A DNA stretch of 59,963 nt from Anaerolineae bacterium (GTDB taxonomy: Bacteria > Chloroflexota > Anaerolineae > Anaerolineales > RBG-16-64-43), in assembly GCA_003141675.1 (NCBI GenBank), contig PLND01000051.1, forward strand, positions 8,374 through 68,336, read 5' to 3'. Position 1 is the stretch's first letter, and each line of letters opens with the position of its first letter. Made by a program: the position numbers and the translations under genes. Below the pieces are notes generated by a model. The model saw only the letters and a program-made list of their open reading frames with translations, did not search any database and was not told where the DNA came from. Positions 51,755-59,963 of the stretch are shown here, in pieces.

Positions 51755-51846
51755 GGATGGAATTATACTATCCGCCTCGACCCTCTACCCAAATCCCCAT
51801 CCCGATTTTCCCGGTGAGGCTGGGGAGAGGAGCGGGGAGAGGGGTC

Positions 51847-52686
51847 ATGCCTGAATTACCTGAAGTAGAGACTATTGCGCGCAAGCTGCGCGAGGGATGC
51901 GGCGCGGACCCCTCGATTCTCCGACGCGAGATTCTCTCGGTGGAGATTCGCCATCCCAAGCCGGTTGCATTCCCCGCTGTGGAGGTTGCGCGCGAGCGGA
52001 TGCGCAGCCTCGTGTTCGAGGAAATTTCCCGTCGGGGAAAATTTCTCGTCTGCCGGCTCTCGCACGGATATTTGCTCATCCACCTGCGCATGAGCGGGGA
52101 TTTGCAGGTGCTTCCCGCCGGGCAACCGCCGCGAAAGCACGATCACGTGATCTGGCATCTTTCCGGCGATGCGGACCTGCGTTTCCACGATCCGCGCCGG
52201 TTCGGCCGGATCTGGCTGGTGGAATCTCCGCAGGATGTACTCGGGCCGCTCGGGCCGGAGCCGCTCGGGCCGGATTTTACCGAAGCGCGGCTGGGGGAAA
52301 TGCTGCGCGCCCGTAAGCGGCTGATCAAGCCGTTGCTCCTGGATCAAACTTTTTTAGCCGGGCTTGGAAATATCTACACCGACGAAGCGCTGCATCGCGC
52401 GCGGCTGCATCCGCTCCGCCGCAGCGACACGCTACACAAGGATGAGGTGGCGCGGTTATGGCACGGGATCCGCACCGCGCTGCGGGTCGGGATCGCACAG
52501 GATGGAGCCAGCATCGACTGGGTCTACCGCGGCGGAAATTTCCAGAATCACTTCCGGGTCTACGGGCGCGAAGGCGAACGCTGTAAAAAGTGCGGCGCAA
52601 AGATACGCCGGATCATCGTGGGACAGCGGTCGACGTACTTCTGCCCTCGGTGCCAGAGAGCAGGGAGAAAAAGCAAAGGTAAATAA
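51847..52686 (+). CDS. mutM: Formamidopyrimidine-DNA glycosylase
   Basis: MPELPEVETIARKL; LIHLRMSGDLQ; HDPRRFGRIWL; GLGNIYTDEALHRARLHP; zinc finger CKKCGAKIRRIIVGQRSTYFCPRCQ. Confidence 0.96.
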   Translation: MPELPEVETIARKLREGCGADPSILRREILSVEIRHPKPVAFPAVEVARERMRSLVFEEISRRGKFLVCRLSHGYLLIHLRMSGDLQVLPAGQPPRKHDHVIWHLSGDADLRFHDPRRFGRIWLVESPQDVLGPLGPEPLGPDFTEARLGEMLRARKRLIKPLLLDQTFLAGLGNIYTDEALHRARLHPLRRSDTLHKDEVARLWHGIRTALRVGIAQDGASIDWVYRGGNFQNHFRVYGREGERCKKCGAKIRRIIVGQRSTYFCPRCQRAGRKSKGK

Positions 52687-52821
52687 ATGGCTTGTAGAAT
52701 AAGTTACTTCATCCGTGGAATTTTCTTTTTATGCCGTATTCGCTTCAGGAATTATCCACCACCCGAATGTAGTAAACTGAAATGCGAATGGGCGGTATTC
52801 CATTGTCGATCGGAATGAGAG

Positions 52822-54003
52822 ATGCTTTCTAAATTGATTCGCCGATCAATCGTCTCTGCATTTATTTTGCTGATGATTGGTTGCTTGCGTTCCAACTCGG
52901 ACTCGTCCGCATCGCCAACCGGCGCACCAACCGCATCTGCATCCGCAACGCCGCCCGCAGGTTCTGTACTCACGACCTCACCATCTCCAACTTTGGAAAA
53001 CGTCACTCTGACATCAACAATATCTTCCCTGTCGCAAGCCGGCCATGGTGTCGGTCAACTGGCGATGGACGATAATTACATCTACTGGACCGCCGATGGA
53101 GGCGGGGATATATTCCGTTATCCCTTTCACTCTTCCGGGGCCGCGCACAGCGAAATATTTGCCTTGACCCAATTCAATCAAGGCAAGATCTATATGTCTC
53201 CGTCGGATAATCTCATCCGATCCGGAAATTGGCTGGTTTTCGCCGATAACCAAATCCGCGAACGTCGATGGGAGCTGCGTGCGATCAACATGGCGGATGG
53301 AACGGAGCGGAGGATCGCGGAAGGCGCCTTTCCGCAAGTTCTGCTCTCTTTCTCTTCGGATGGAATCTGGGTGGCTTGGGCGACGGAAGATGAACAAATT
53401 ATTCAAAACCCGCAGACGGGTCTGACGATATACAATTTTATTACAGAGCAGAAAACGCAATTGGAACATCCCGCATCCATGCAAAATGCCTGGTATGAAA
53501 CCCGCGTTGCTTCGGGGCGATTGGCGGCGGACCGACAAACGCCGGGCGGATCGGAGGTAGACCTGTTTGATTTGATATCCGGCCTGAGCCGGCCGATTGC
53601 ATTGGATCGAACTGGAACGATGCACGGGTTGGCTTTCGACGGTCATTGGATCGCTTGGATTCCGGGTGCGGCGGATACCGGGCCGACAATGTTATATGAT
53701 CTGCAAACGGGCCTTTCCGAGATTGTGCCTCATTCGGATGAAAACAATAGCGGAACTTCTCCATTGCTTGCTGGCCATTGGCTTACCTGGAACTTTTCCC
53801 CCGGCCAGCCGCTGATCGTCTACGACCTGGATACAAGGGAATATCTCACGATCGCAGAACCGCAAGCGGGCGACGAATTGACGAGCCCCGCCATCCATGG
53901 CAACGAAATTGTCTGGTGCCGATTGCGCGCGTATCATCCCACTCCTGCGGCGACCGAGTGGAGCTTTGACAGCACTATAGAGTGGCGCGCCTTGCCAGGG
54001 TGA
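52822..54003 (+). CDS. TolB/beta-propeller-like lipoprotein
   Basis: Lipobox LLMIGC; repeated WLVFADNQ / WVAWATED / WIAWIPG / WLTWNFS / IVWCRL propeller-like blades. Confidence 0.7.
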   Translation: MLSKLIRRSIVSAFILLMIGCLRSNSDSSASPTGAPTASASATPPAGSVLTTSPSPTLENVTLTSTISSLSQAGHGVGQLAMDDNYIYWTADGGGDIFRYPFHSSGAAHSEIFALTQFNQGKIYMSPSDNLIRSGNWLVFADNQIRERRWELRAINMADGTERRIAEGAFPQVLLSFSSDGIWVAWATEDEQIIQNPQTGLTIYNFITEQKTQLEHPASMQNAWYETRVASGRLAADRQTPGGSEVDLFDLISGLSRPIALDRTGTMHGLAFDGHWIAWIPGAADTGPTMLYDLQTGLSEIVPHSDENNSGTSPLLAGHWLTWNFSPGQPLIVYDLDTREYLTIAEPQAGDELTSPAIHGNEIVWCRLRAYHPTPAATEWSFDSTIEWRALPG

Positions 54004-54037
54004 TAAATCTTTTTAGCGCGAAGTTTCCGCCCGAAGA

Positions 54038-54823
54038 ATGGAAAATAGTTTGAAACGATTTTTATTGCTGATTGGACTTCCGTTCTTTTTGATCGCTTGC
54101 TCCACAAAGCCGCGCTGCAGCGATCATCCTTCCGAGAAATGTACGCGCATACTATTTATCGGCAATAGTTATACCTTCGCGAATGACCTGCCCGGAATGT
54201 TCACCGAGTTGGCAAGCTCCGGCAAGCATCTGGCCGAAACGCAATCGTTGGCCCAGGGCGGGTGGACACTCACGGATCATATGAACGATAAAAACACGCA
54301 ACCGACAATCCAATCCAAAAAATGGGATTTTGTCGTACTTCAGGAACAAAGCGAAATTCCCGCCTTCGAACAGTCCCGCGCGGTGAGCATGTATCCGGCG
54401 GCGAGAACTTTGGTTCGGATGATCGAAGAAAACGAATCGGAACCAATATTCTTCATGACCTGGGGATACCGGGACGGGGACAAGCAATACGGATATAACG
54501 ATTACGACACCATGCAGAATCAACTTGTCGTCGGCTATCTGACCATCGCACGCGAGCTGGGTGTTCCGGTGGCGCCCGCGGGATACGCCTGGTGGCGTAC
54601 TAGGAAACAGAATCCGAAAATTGAACTCTGGCAGTCGGATGGAAGCCACCCCAACGAAAACGGCACCTATCTGGCAGCCTGCGTATTCTATGCTGCGATA
54701 TTCCGGGAAAGCCCGGAAGGCCTTACGTATACCGCGCAAATACCCGGAAAAACAGCGCAGGCATTGCAATCCATCGCCGCGGGGGCGGTGTTGGATGAAC
54801 CGGAAAAGTGGAATCTTCGATAA
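54038..54823 (+). CDS. SGNH/GDSL hydrolase-like lipoprotein
   Basis: Lipobox FFLIAC; ILFIGNSYTFANDLPGMF; WQSDGSHPNENGTYLAACVFY. Confidence 0.75.
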   Translation: MENSLKRFLLLIGLPFFLIACSTKPRCSDHPSEKCTRILFIGNSYTFANDLPGMFTELASSGKHLAETQSLAQGGWTLTDHMNDKNTQPTIQSKKWDFVVLQEQSEIPAFEQSRAVSMYPAARTLVRMIEENESEPIFFMTWGYRDGDKQYGYNDYDTMQNQLVVGYLTIARELGVPVAPAGYAWWRTRKQNPKIELWQSDGSHPNENGTYLAACVFYAAIFRESPEGLTYTAQIPGKTAQALQSIAAGAVLDEPEKWNLR

Positions 54824-55177
54824 GGGAATTATAGGGATTAATTATCAGACCAGCCCCTCCGAATTTCCCGGATGGTTCTATTTCGTTCCATCGATAAAAA
54901 AAGATTTATCCATCCTGCTTTGAGTCACCGAATGAGAGGTCCATTCCCTCCATCGCTTTCATAATAAATAAATTCACAGAGACCATGGTCTTCGGACCGG
55001 GATGGTCGAACCGTCCATTGATCCTCATCTCCGGTTAATTGGAAACAGTGCTAGTCTTCTATTACGTTCCTCTTATAGATAGGCTCTAGACTGTAAATAG
55101 AAGGCACGTGGCAGAAGGTTCACATTTGCCGGGAAAGGTTAAAATTTCAGAAAGAATGGTTGCGAGAGGAGGATCCG

Positions 55178-55654
55178 ATGAAAACAAGTAGATTACTTCC
55201 AGTCTCTTTGACGGCGCTTACCTTTATCCTTGTTAGTTGCAGCGCGGCAACAACTTCCATTTCCACGCAAACTCCCGTTCCACCTACTCCGTCCATTACA
55301 CCGCTCCCAGAGGTAACCGTCACACCCACGCCCTTGCCTCCGTCAGGCACTACCGATACCTTGTCGCCGGCGGCTACCAACACTCCTGCGCCGGGGGTGG
55401 CGGGTACAGTGGATGTCAAGATTGCGGGCTTTGCCTTTGATCCCGCGAGCGTTACGGTTAAAGTGGGCACGCCCGTGCGATGGACGAACCAGGACAGCGC
55501 CACTCATAGCGTCACCAGCGATACCGGAGTCTGGGATTCGGGCAGTATTGCCAAGGGAGAAACGTATACCCGGGTGTTTGATACGGTTGGAACTTTTGCC
55601 TACCATTGCGGTGTCCATCCGTCGATGAAAGGAACGATTACCGTCACTTCCTAA
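55178..55654 (+). CDS. Plastocyanin/amicyanin-like cupredoxin lipoprotein
   Basis: VDVKIAGFAFDPASVTVKVGTPVRWTNQDSATHSVTSD...GTFAYHCGVHPSMKGTITV; H/C/H/M copper ligands. Confidence 0.92.
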   Translation: MKTSRLLPVSLTALTFILVSCSAATTSISTQTPVPPTPSITPLPEVTVTPTPLPPSGTTDTLSPAATNTPAPGVAGTVDVKIAGFAFDPASVTVKVGTPVRWTNQDSATHSVTSDTGVWDSGSIAKGETYTRVFDTVGTFAYHCGVHPSMKGTITVTS

Positions 55655-55723
55655 ATCCCAATTATTTGCGATGAAGCCGGTCAGGCTCCGTCGATGGTGT
55701 TAATCGCTTCAAGATATCAGAAT

Positions 55724-55765
55724 AATAATCGGCGGGAAGGAATATTCTTTCCGCCGATTATTTTT
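55724..55765 (+). terminator. Strong intrinsic terminator after cupredoxin gene
   Basis: AATAATCGGCGGGAAGGAATATTCTTTCCGCCGATTATTTTT. Confidence 0.8.
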
Positions 55766-55901
55766 ACAGTTGACACCGGGATTCCACCGGGCGAATAATA
55801 TTATTTCGATGTCTTCCGTGGTTTTTTCCGTGTAATCTATATTCAGCAAGTCCGGTCTGGATAAAAAAGGCGATACGAGGAGTGAATCCGATTTCCAACG
55901 A

Positions 55902-56369
55902 TTGCACGGCTTCACAGGGTTGATCACTTTCGCCGCTATAGTCTTTTGGATCTTCTTTCAAATCAACAAGGGCGGCCCGTTTCCCGAGATTAATCCCTTC
56001 GGCGTGGATCCGTATGACGCCGTCGGATCGTTCGACTGGACCTTGGTCCGTGTGCCTGCCCAAAAAGTGGGCAATCTCCTGCCGCGACGTTTCGTCGATT
56101 GGGCTGACCGGTTCCGGATCGACATGCTGTTTACAAGAGTACGCTGGGTTCACCCGCGTTTCCATCCGTGGCGGTTTGCCGCCGCGCTCGGCCTGCTGGC
56201 CGGGATTGCCCTCATCATCCCGCAATTGCAAGAGGGGCTTCCGCCCAGCCTGGCTACTGGACTTCTTGCGACAGGAATCTTTATTTCCGCAGAATTTTCC
56301 GCGACCCTTGTTGGATTTGCCGTGTTCGGAGGGTTCCTAGGATTGCAACCGCCGCTGAAAATCCCTTGA
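55902..56369 (+). CDS. Hypothetical membrane protein
   Basis: 155-aa ORF with N-terminal TM and two C-terminal hydrophobic segments; start uncertain. Confidence 0.5.
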   Translation: MHGFTGLITFAAIVFWIFFQINKGGPFPEINPFGVDPYDAVGSFDWTLVRVPAQKVGNLLPRRFVDWADRFRIDMLFTRVRWVHPRFHPWRFAAALGLLAGIALIIPQLQEGLPPSLATGLLATGIFISAEFSATLVGFAVFGGFLGLQPPLKIP

Positions 56370-56498
56370 TCGGAAAAATCCGGTATCATTGAAAATCTAT
56401 CCAATGAAAAAAGTATTCGGGAAAAAAAGAAAATAGATTTGTTGATGTTATAATCTTCAGGCCACTTTCCGCATTTTTCTTCCATGGACGGTTCCGAT

Positions 56499-57734
56499 AT
56501 GAAAAGGGCAATCCCGCGCCTGGTAAAAAGCCTGTCGATATTATTCCTGGTCCTCCTGGCGATGTGCATCGGCGGGTACATCGCGATCGACCTCCGGCCA
56601 TCGCTTGGAGCCCAGGGAGCCGACGTGCTACGAAAGGTGGTCGGCGATCAGTCGGTCGCTTGGCTGGAAGGCGCGGTTTTTCAGGCGCAGGATAAGGTCC
56701 ACCAATGGGAATATAGTCTGGGCATGCGGCCTGCCGCGCCTTGGAACGCAGCGCCTTCAAATATCCCTTCGCCGTCCGACAGCCTTACTCCCGCAATCCC
56801 GACCGCCGCATCCATCGCTCCCTCCACAACGCCGGAAATCACAACGCCCGAACCGACCGTCGAACCTTCACCCACGCTCACCTCCACTCCTATCCGCTGG
56901 CCCCCGGCGTCCATCCCGGCCGTTGGCACGCTGCCGGGCGAGGGCCAGTGGGCTCCGTATTTCACCGATTCGTATGGGCATCAGGTCGCTTACCGGACAT
57001 TCGTGCAACCGGACCCCACCCGAGCCTATACAGTCGCAGCGATTGTGGCGGTTGATCTCACACAAACGCGGCTGCATTACATGCTCGGATTTACCGAGCC
57101 CACGTCCGGAGTGACCGTGCCCCGGACGGGAATCATTCCGGGGGAGGATAAAAAGCCTGGGATTTTGCTGGCCGTGTTCAACGGCGGCTTCCAAACCGTC
57201 CATGGCGCTTATGGGGTCATGGTGGATGGAAAAACGTTGCTGCCGATGCGCAATGGTTTCGGGACGCTGGCTATTTTTCAGGACGGCCGGGTGCAGATCG
57301 GCGCCTGGGGAACCGATTTCACTTCGTACGATGGCATTGCCGCGCTACGGCAGAACGGGCCGATGATTATCGAAGATGGAACGATTAACCCGCAGACCGG
57401 CAAGGATCTGCCGGAATACTGGGGCTACACCTTGCACGGCGAGGTGGCCACTTGGCGCTCCGCGGTCGGACTCAGTGCCGACGGAAAGACGCTTTACTAT
57501 GCCGTTGGATCCAGTATGACCATCTTCGCGCTGGCCGAGGCGCTGAAAGCGACGGGCGTGGATGCGGCTATTCAATTGGATATCAATTATTATTGGACTC
57601 TTTTTTGCGCGGTCCGTTTTGAGAATAACATCCCCACCTCGCTGCCGTTGCTAGCCGAAATGAAAGACAATGTCAACCGGTATCTCCACGCTTCGGCCCG
57701 CGATTATTTCTATCTAACCACGGCCGCGGGGTAG
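56499..57734 (+). CDS. Phosphodiester glycosidase (NAGPA-domain) family protein
   Basis: LLAVFNGGFQTVHGAYGVMVDGKTLLPMRNGFGTLAIFQDGRVQIGAWG...LRQNGPMIIEDG...DAAIQLDINYYW; N-terminal TM. Confidence 0.82.
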   Translation: MKRAIPRLVKSLSILFLVLLAMCIGGYIAIDLRPSLGAQGADVLRKVVGDQSVAWLEGAVFQAQDKVHQWEYSLGMRPAAPWNAAPSNIPSPSDSLTPAIPTAASIAPSTTPEITTPEPTVEPSPTLTSTPIRWPPASIPAVGTLPGEGQWAPYFTDSYGHQVAYRTFVQPDPTRAYTVAAIVAVDLTQTRLHYMLGFTEPTSGVTVPRTGIIPGEDKKPGILLAVFNGGFQTVHGAYGVMVDGKTLLPMRNGFGTLAIFQDGRVQIGAWGTDFTSYDGIAALRQNGPMIIEDGTINPQTGKDLPEYWGYTLHGEVATWRSAVGLSADGKTLYYAVGSSMTIFALAEALKATGVDAAIQLDINYYWTLFCAVRFENNIPTSLPLLAEMKDNVNRYLHASARDYFYLTTAAG

Positions 57735-57778
57735 GGCTCGGTCCGCGAATAATTTCCGAATCCGATTCATTCCATCTG

Positions 57779-59794
57779 CTATTTTTCCCCGCAATCATAC
57801 AATCGGGTACCCGCGCCCGATCCACCGGAACCGGAAAGGTCCGCGGCATCCACCAGTGTGCAATTCTGCTGCACCCAGGCCGATATTTCCTGATGCCGTT
57901 GATTCTCCTGCCCAAAAAGGACAAAGCGCAGAAGCCCGTTTTTCACAAGCATCGCAAGTTGCGTCACCGACACTTCATCGTATTCCGCTAGAAATCCGCC
58001 GAAGGTTAATACCGGCCTGCCGGTTGCGAGGATATAGGGAGCGGAATCGCTGGCGCGCTCCGTGGCCAACAGGTACGTGTCGGGCGAAGTATACGCAACC
58101 AAATACGCAAGCAGGGGCACGCCGTTCCCGTATCCGCCATTTTGTCCGGCTCCTCCCGGCATTTCTTCACGCTGGGAAGGACCGGCATAGGGGAGGCCGC
58201 CGTTCGGATTGGAATTGAAGGTCGTCAATGTCGACCAGAGCGCCGGGGCAACGAGCATCGCAGCGAGTAAAGCGGTCAGTGCCGCGGATTGAAAGGCCCC
58301 ACGCGACCTGCCAAGCAATGCAAAAACAATTCCCAGCAAAAGCATCAATCCGGAAAGCACGAGTGCTCCGGATGCCGCCGTTGTCTTCCCCCATAAGAGA
58401 TTCACCTGAAAAATCAATGTAACGGCGGTCAACACAAACGCGAGGATCCATCCCGCGCGAGCATGTGCACGAATAATTTGCCACAATGACCAGATGGTCG
58501 TCGCCGTCAGCGCCGCGATTGGTGGTCCCATCATGATCAGATAATATGCATGCATTAACCCCTGGCTATAAGTGAAGTATACGGCCTCCGGGAGGAGCCA
58601 GAGTGCAAAGAAAATCAGGGAGATGTGCTGCGTGCCGAAGGGCCTTCTCCAAAGGACGGCGGCTGATAGGGCGAATCCGCCGATGACCAGCGGCAGCAGC
58701 CAGGATACCTCGCTGGCGAGTGGTTCGGTAAAAAGGCGCGTGGTTCCGGCGGTACCGAAATCCATGCTGCCCGGTTGATTGTTCGGGCGGATGCCGTTGC
58801 CCGAACCTTGGATGATTCCGGTCCCGATCGGCGGTTGGGGAAGAGTCCGTCCAGCCGGCGGTTGCGGGGGATTTCCGTCAGGGGGGAAGCCTTGAGGCCT
58901 GATGGATCTATCTCCGGATGGGATCGGAAAACCGTCCGCTCTATCATCCAATCCAACGGCTTGCCGTAGATTGATCAGCCGCTCGATTCCATTGTGACCG
59001 AAAATCAATTCCAGGACGGAATTTTCCGCGGTGCTGTCCACATAAGGCCGGTCGGAAGCGGGAACGAGGTCTACAACTACCGCCCAGGATAGAGAGACTG
59101 CGAAGAGAATAATCGTCGCAGCGACTAAGTGGAACATCTTTTTCCACCAGATCTTTTTTACCCCGAAGAAATACACTGCGTAGAATGCCGGCAGGGGCAG
59201 AAAGGCTTCCAGCATTTTGATATTAAACCCGACCCCCACCAACAGGGTTCCCACCAGGAGCCAGCGGATGCGGCCTGTGTACGCCGCTTGCAGAAAGGCC
59301 CAAGCCGCAAGCAGAAGCACCATCACCAGCAGCCCGTCGATGGTATTGTTGCGTTCGGTGGAAATGGCGACCGGCATGAGAGCCAAAGCGAGGGCCGCGA
59401 TCAGGCCGGCCCAGGTTCCGAAGGGGCGGCGGATGAGAAGATATACCATCAGCATTGAGATGATCCCGGCGATCGCGTTCGGCAATGCTATAGCAAACCC
59501 GTTCAACCCGAAGATGCGCGCAGAAATCGCCTGGAACCAGAATCCAACCGGCGGTTTATCCACACTGAGTGAACCCCCCGGATCGAAGGCGGCAAAGAAG
59601 AAGTTCTTCCAGGACATCAGCATGCTCTTTACGGTTGCCGCATAGTAGGTATTTCCGACGCCTGCTTCCCCGAGGTGATAGAAGCGCAGGAACCCGCCGA
59701 GAAGCAGGATCGCCAGCAGCAATGCGGCCGTTGCGATCGAGCGGCGGTCCCGAAAGAAGGAATGGATTTTTCCGGAAAGGATGGATGCCTTCAC
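57779..59794 (-). CDS. GT39-type membrane glycosyltransferase
   Basis: LLLGGFLRFYHLGEAGVGNTYYAATVKSML, AAFDPGGSLSVDKPPVGFWFQAISARIFG, many TM helices. Confidence 0.88.
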   Translation of the reverse strand: MKASILSGKIHSFFRDRRSIATAALLLAILLLGGFLRFYHLGEAGVGNTYYAATVKSMLMSWKNFFFAAFDPGGSLSVDKPPVGFWFQAISARIFGLNGFAIALPNAIAGIISMLMVYLLIRRPFGTWAGLIAALALALMPVAISTERNNTIDGLLVMVLLLAAWAFLQAAYTGRIRWLLVGTLLVGVGFNIKMLEAFLPLPAFYAVYFFGVKKIWWKKMFHLVAATIILFAVSLSWAVVVDLVPASDRPYVDSTAENSVLELIFGHNGIERLINLRQAVGLDDRADGFPIPSGDRSIRPQGFPPDGNPPQPPAGRTLPQPPIGTGIIQGSGNGIRPNNQPGSMDFGTAGTTRLFTEPLASEVSWLLPLVIGGFALSAAVLWRRPFGTQHISLIFFALWLLPEAVYFTYSQGLMHAYYLIMMGPPIAALTATTIWSLWQIIRAHARAGWILAFVLTAVTLIFQVNLLWGKTTAASGALVLSGLMLLLGIVFALLGRSRGAFQSAALTALLAAMLVAPALWSTLTTFNSNPNGGLPYAGPSQREEMPGGAGQNGGYGNGVPLLAYLVAYTSPDTYLLATERASDSAPYILATGRPVLTFGGFLAEYDEVSVTQLAMLVKNGLLRFVLFGQENQRHQEISAWVQQNCTLVDAADLSGSGGSGAGTRLYDCGEK

Positions 59795-59963
59795 AAGTCA
59801 CCTCTTTGAGTTTATTTTAATGAAGGGTATCTGACAATTGTTTAGATCCTGTTTAGAGAATTACGGTAAGCGATGAAGATTCCGATTCCAATGTATTATT
59901 TTGAGTATTGACGGAGGGCAAAACATTAAATCGAATTCGGAGAAAAATAATCCGATAATCAAT

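Overview
The window is a GC-rich bacterial chromosomal segment, probably Chloroflexota/Anaerolineae-like (inferred from gene content and style, not proven). It encodes nearly all of de novo pyrimidine synthesis: CAD-like pyrC and pyrB, a pyrF-pyrE fusion, pyrD/pyrK, and carA/carB. It also holds a combined arginine/lysine cluster of LysW carrier-protein type (argG, argH, lysW, lysX, argC/lysY, argB/lysZ, carAB, lysJ, homocitrate synthase, fused homoaconitase, lysK), followed by selB, parAB, fpg, fatty-acid genes (plsX, fabF), two-component genes, a NACHT-HEAT NTPase, glycogen phosphorylase and several lipoproteins. Most notable observations: (1) a 1045-aa ORF joining an N-terminal DNA-methyltransferase-like region to a complete PyrK module and overlapping pyrD; (2) an unannotated 23-codon leader ORF with an R-A-R-R run, followed by hairpins and a terminator just upstream of argG, which looks like ribosome-mediated arginine attenuation; (3) a 45-codon, apparently leaderless ORF that spans a U-rich tract and a perfect intrinsic terminator before pyrC, resembling E. 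coli pyrBI attenuation; (4) a LexA/SOS-type box inside the promoter of a membrane-protein plus lytic-transglycosylase pair; (5) a histidine-kinase-like protein lacking the phosphoacceptor His, next to a membrane-anchored NACHT-HEAT NTPase; (6) several dispersed palindromic intergenic repeat families, plus one palindrome within the homoaconitase coding frame. No CRISPR array, rRNA or tRNA was recognised. All calls come from reading sequence and recalled family motifs; no searches were run.
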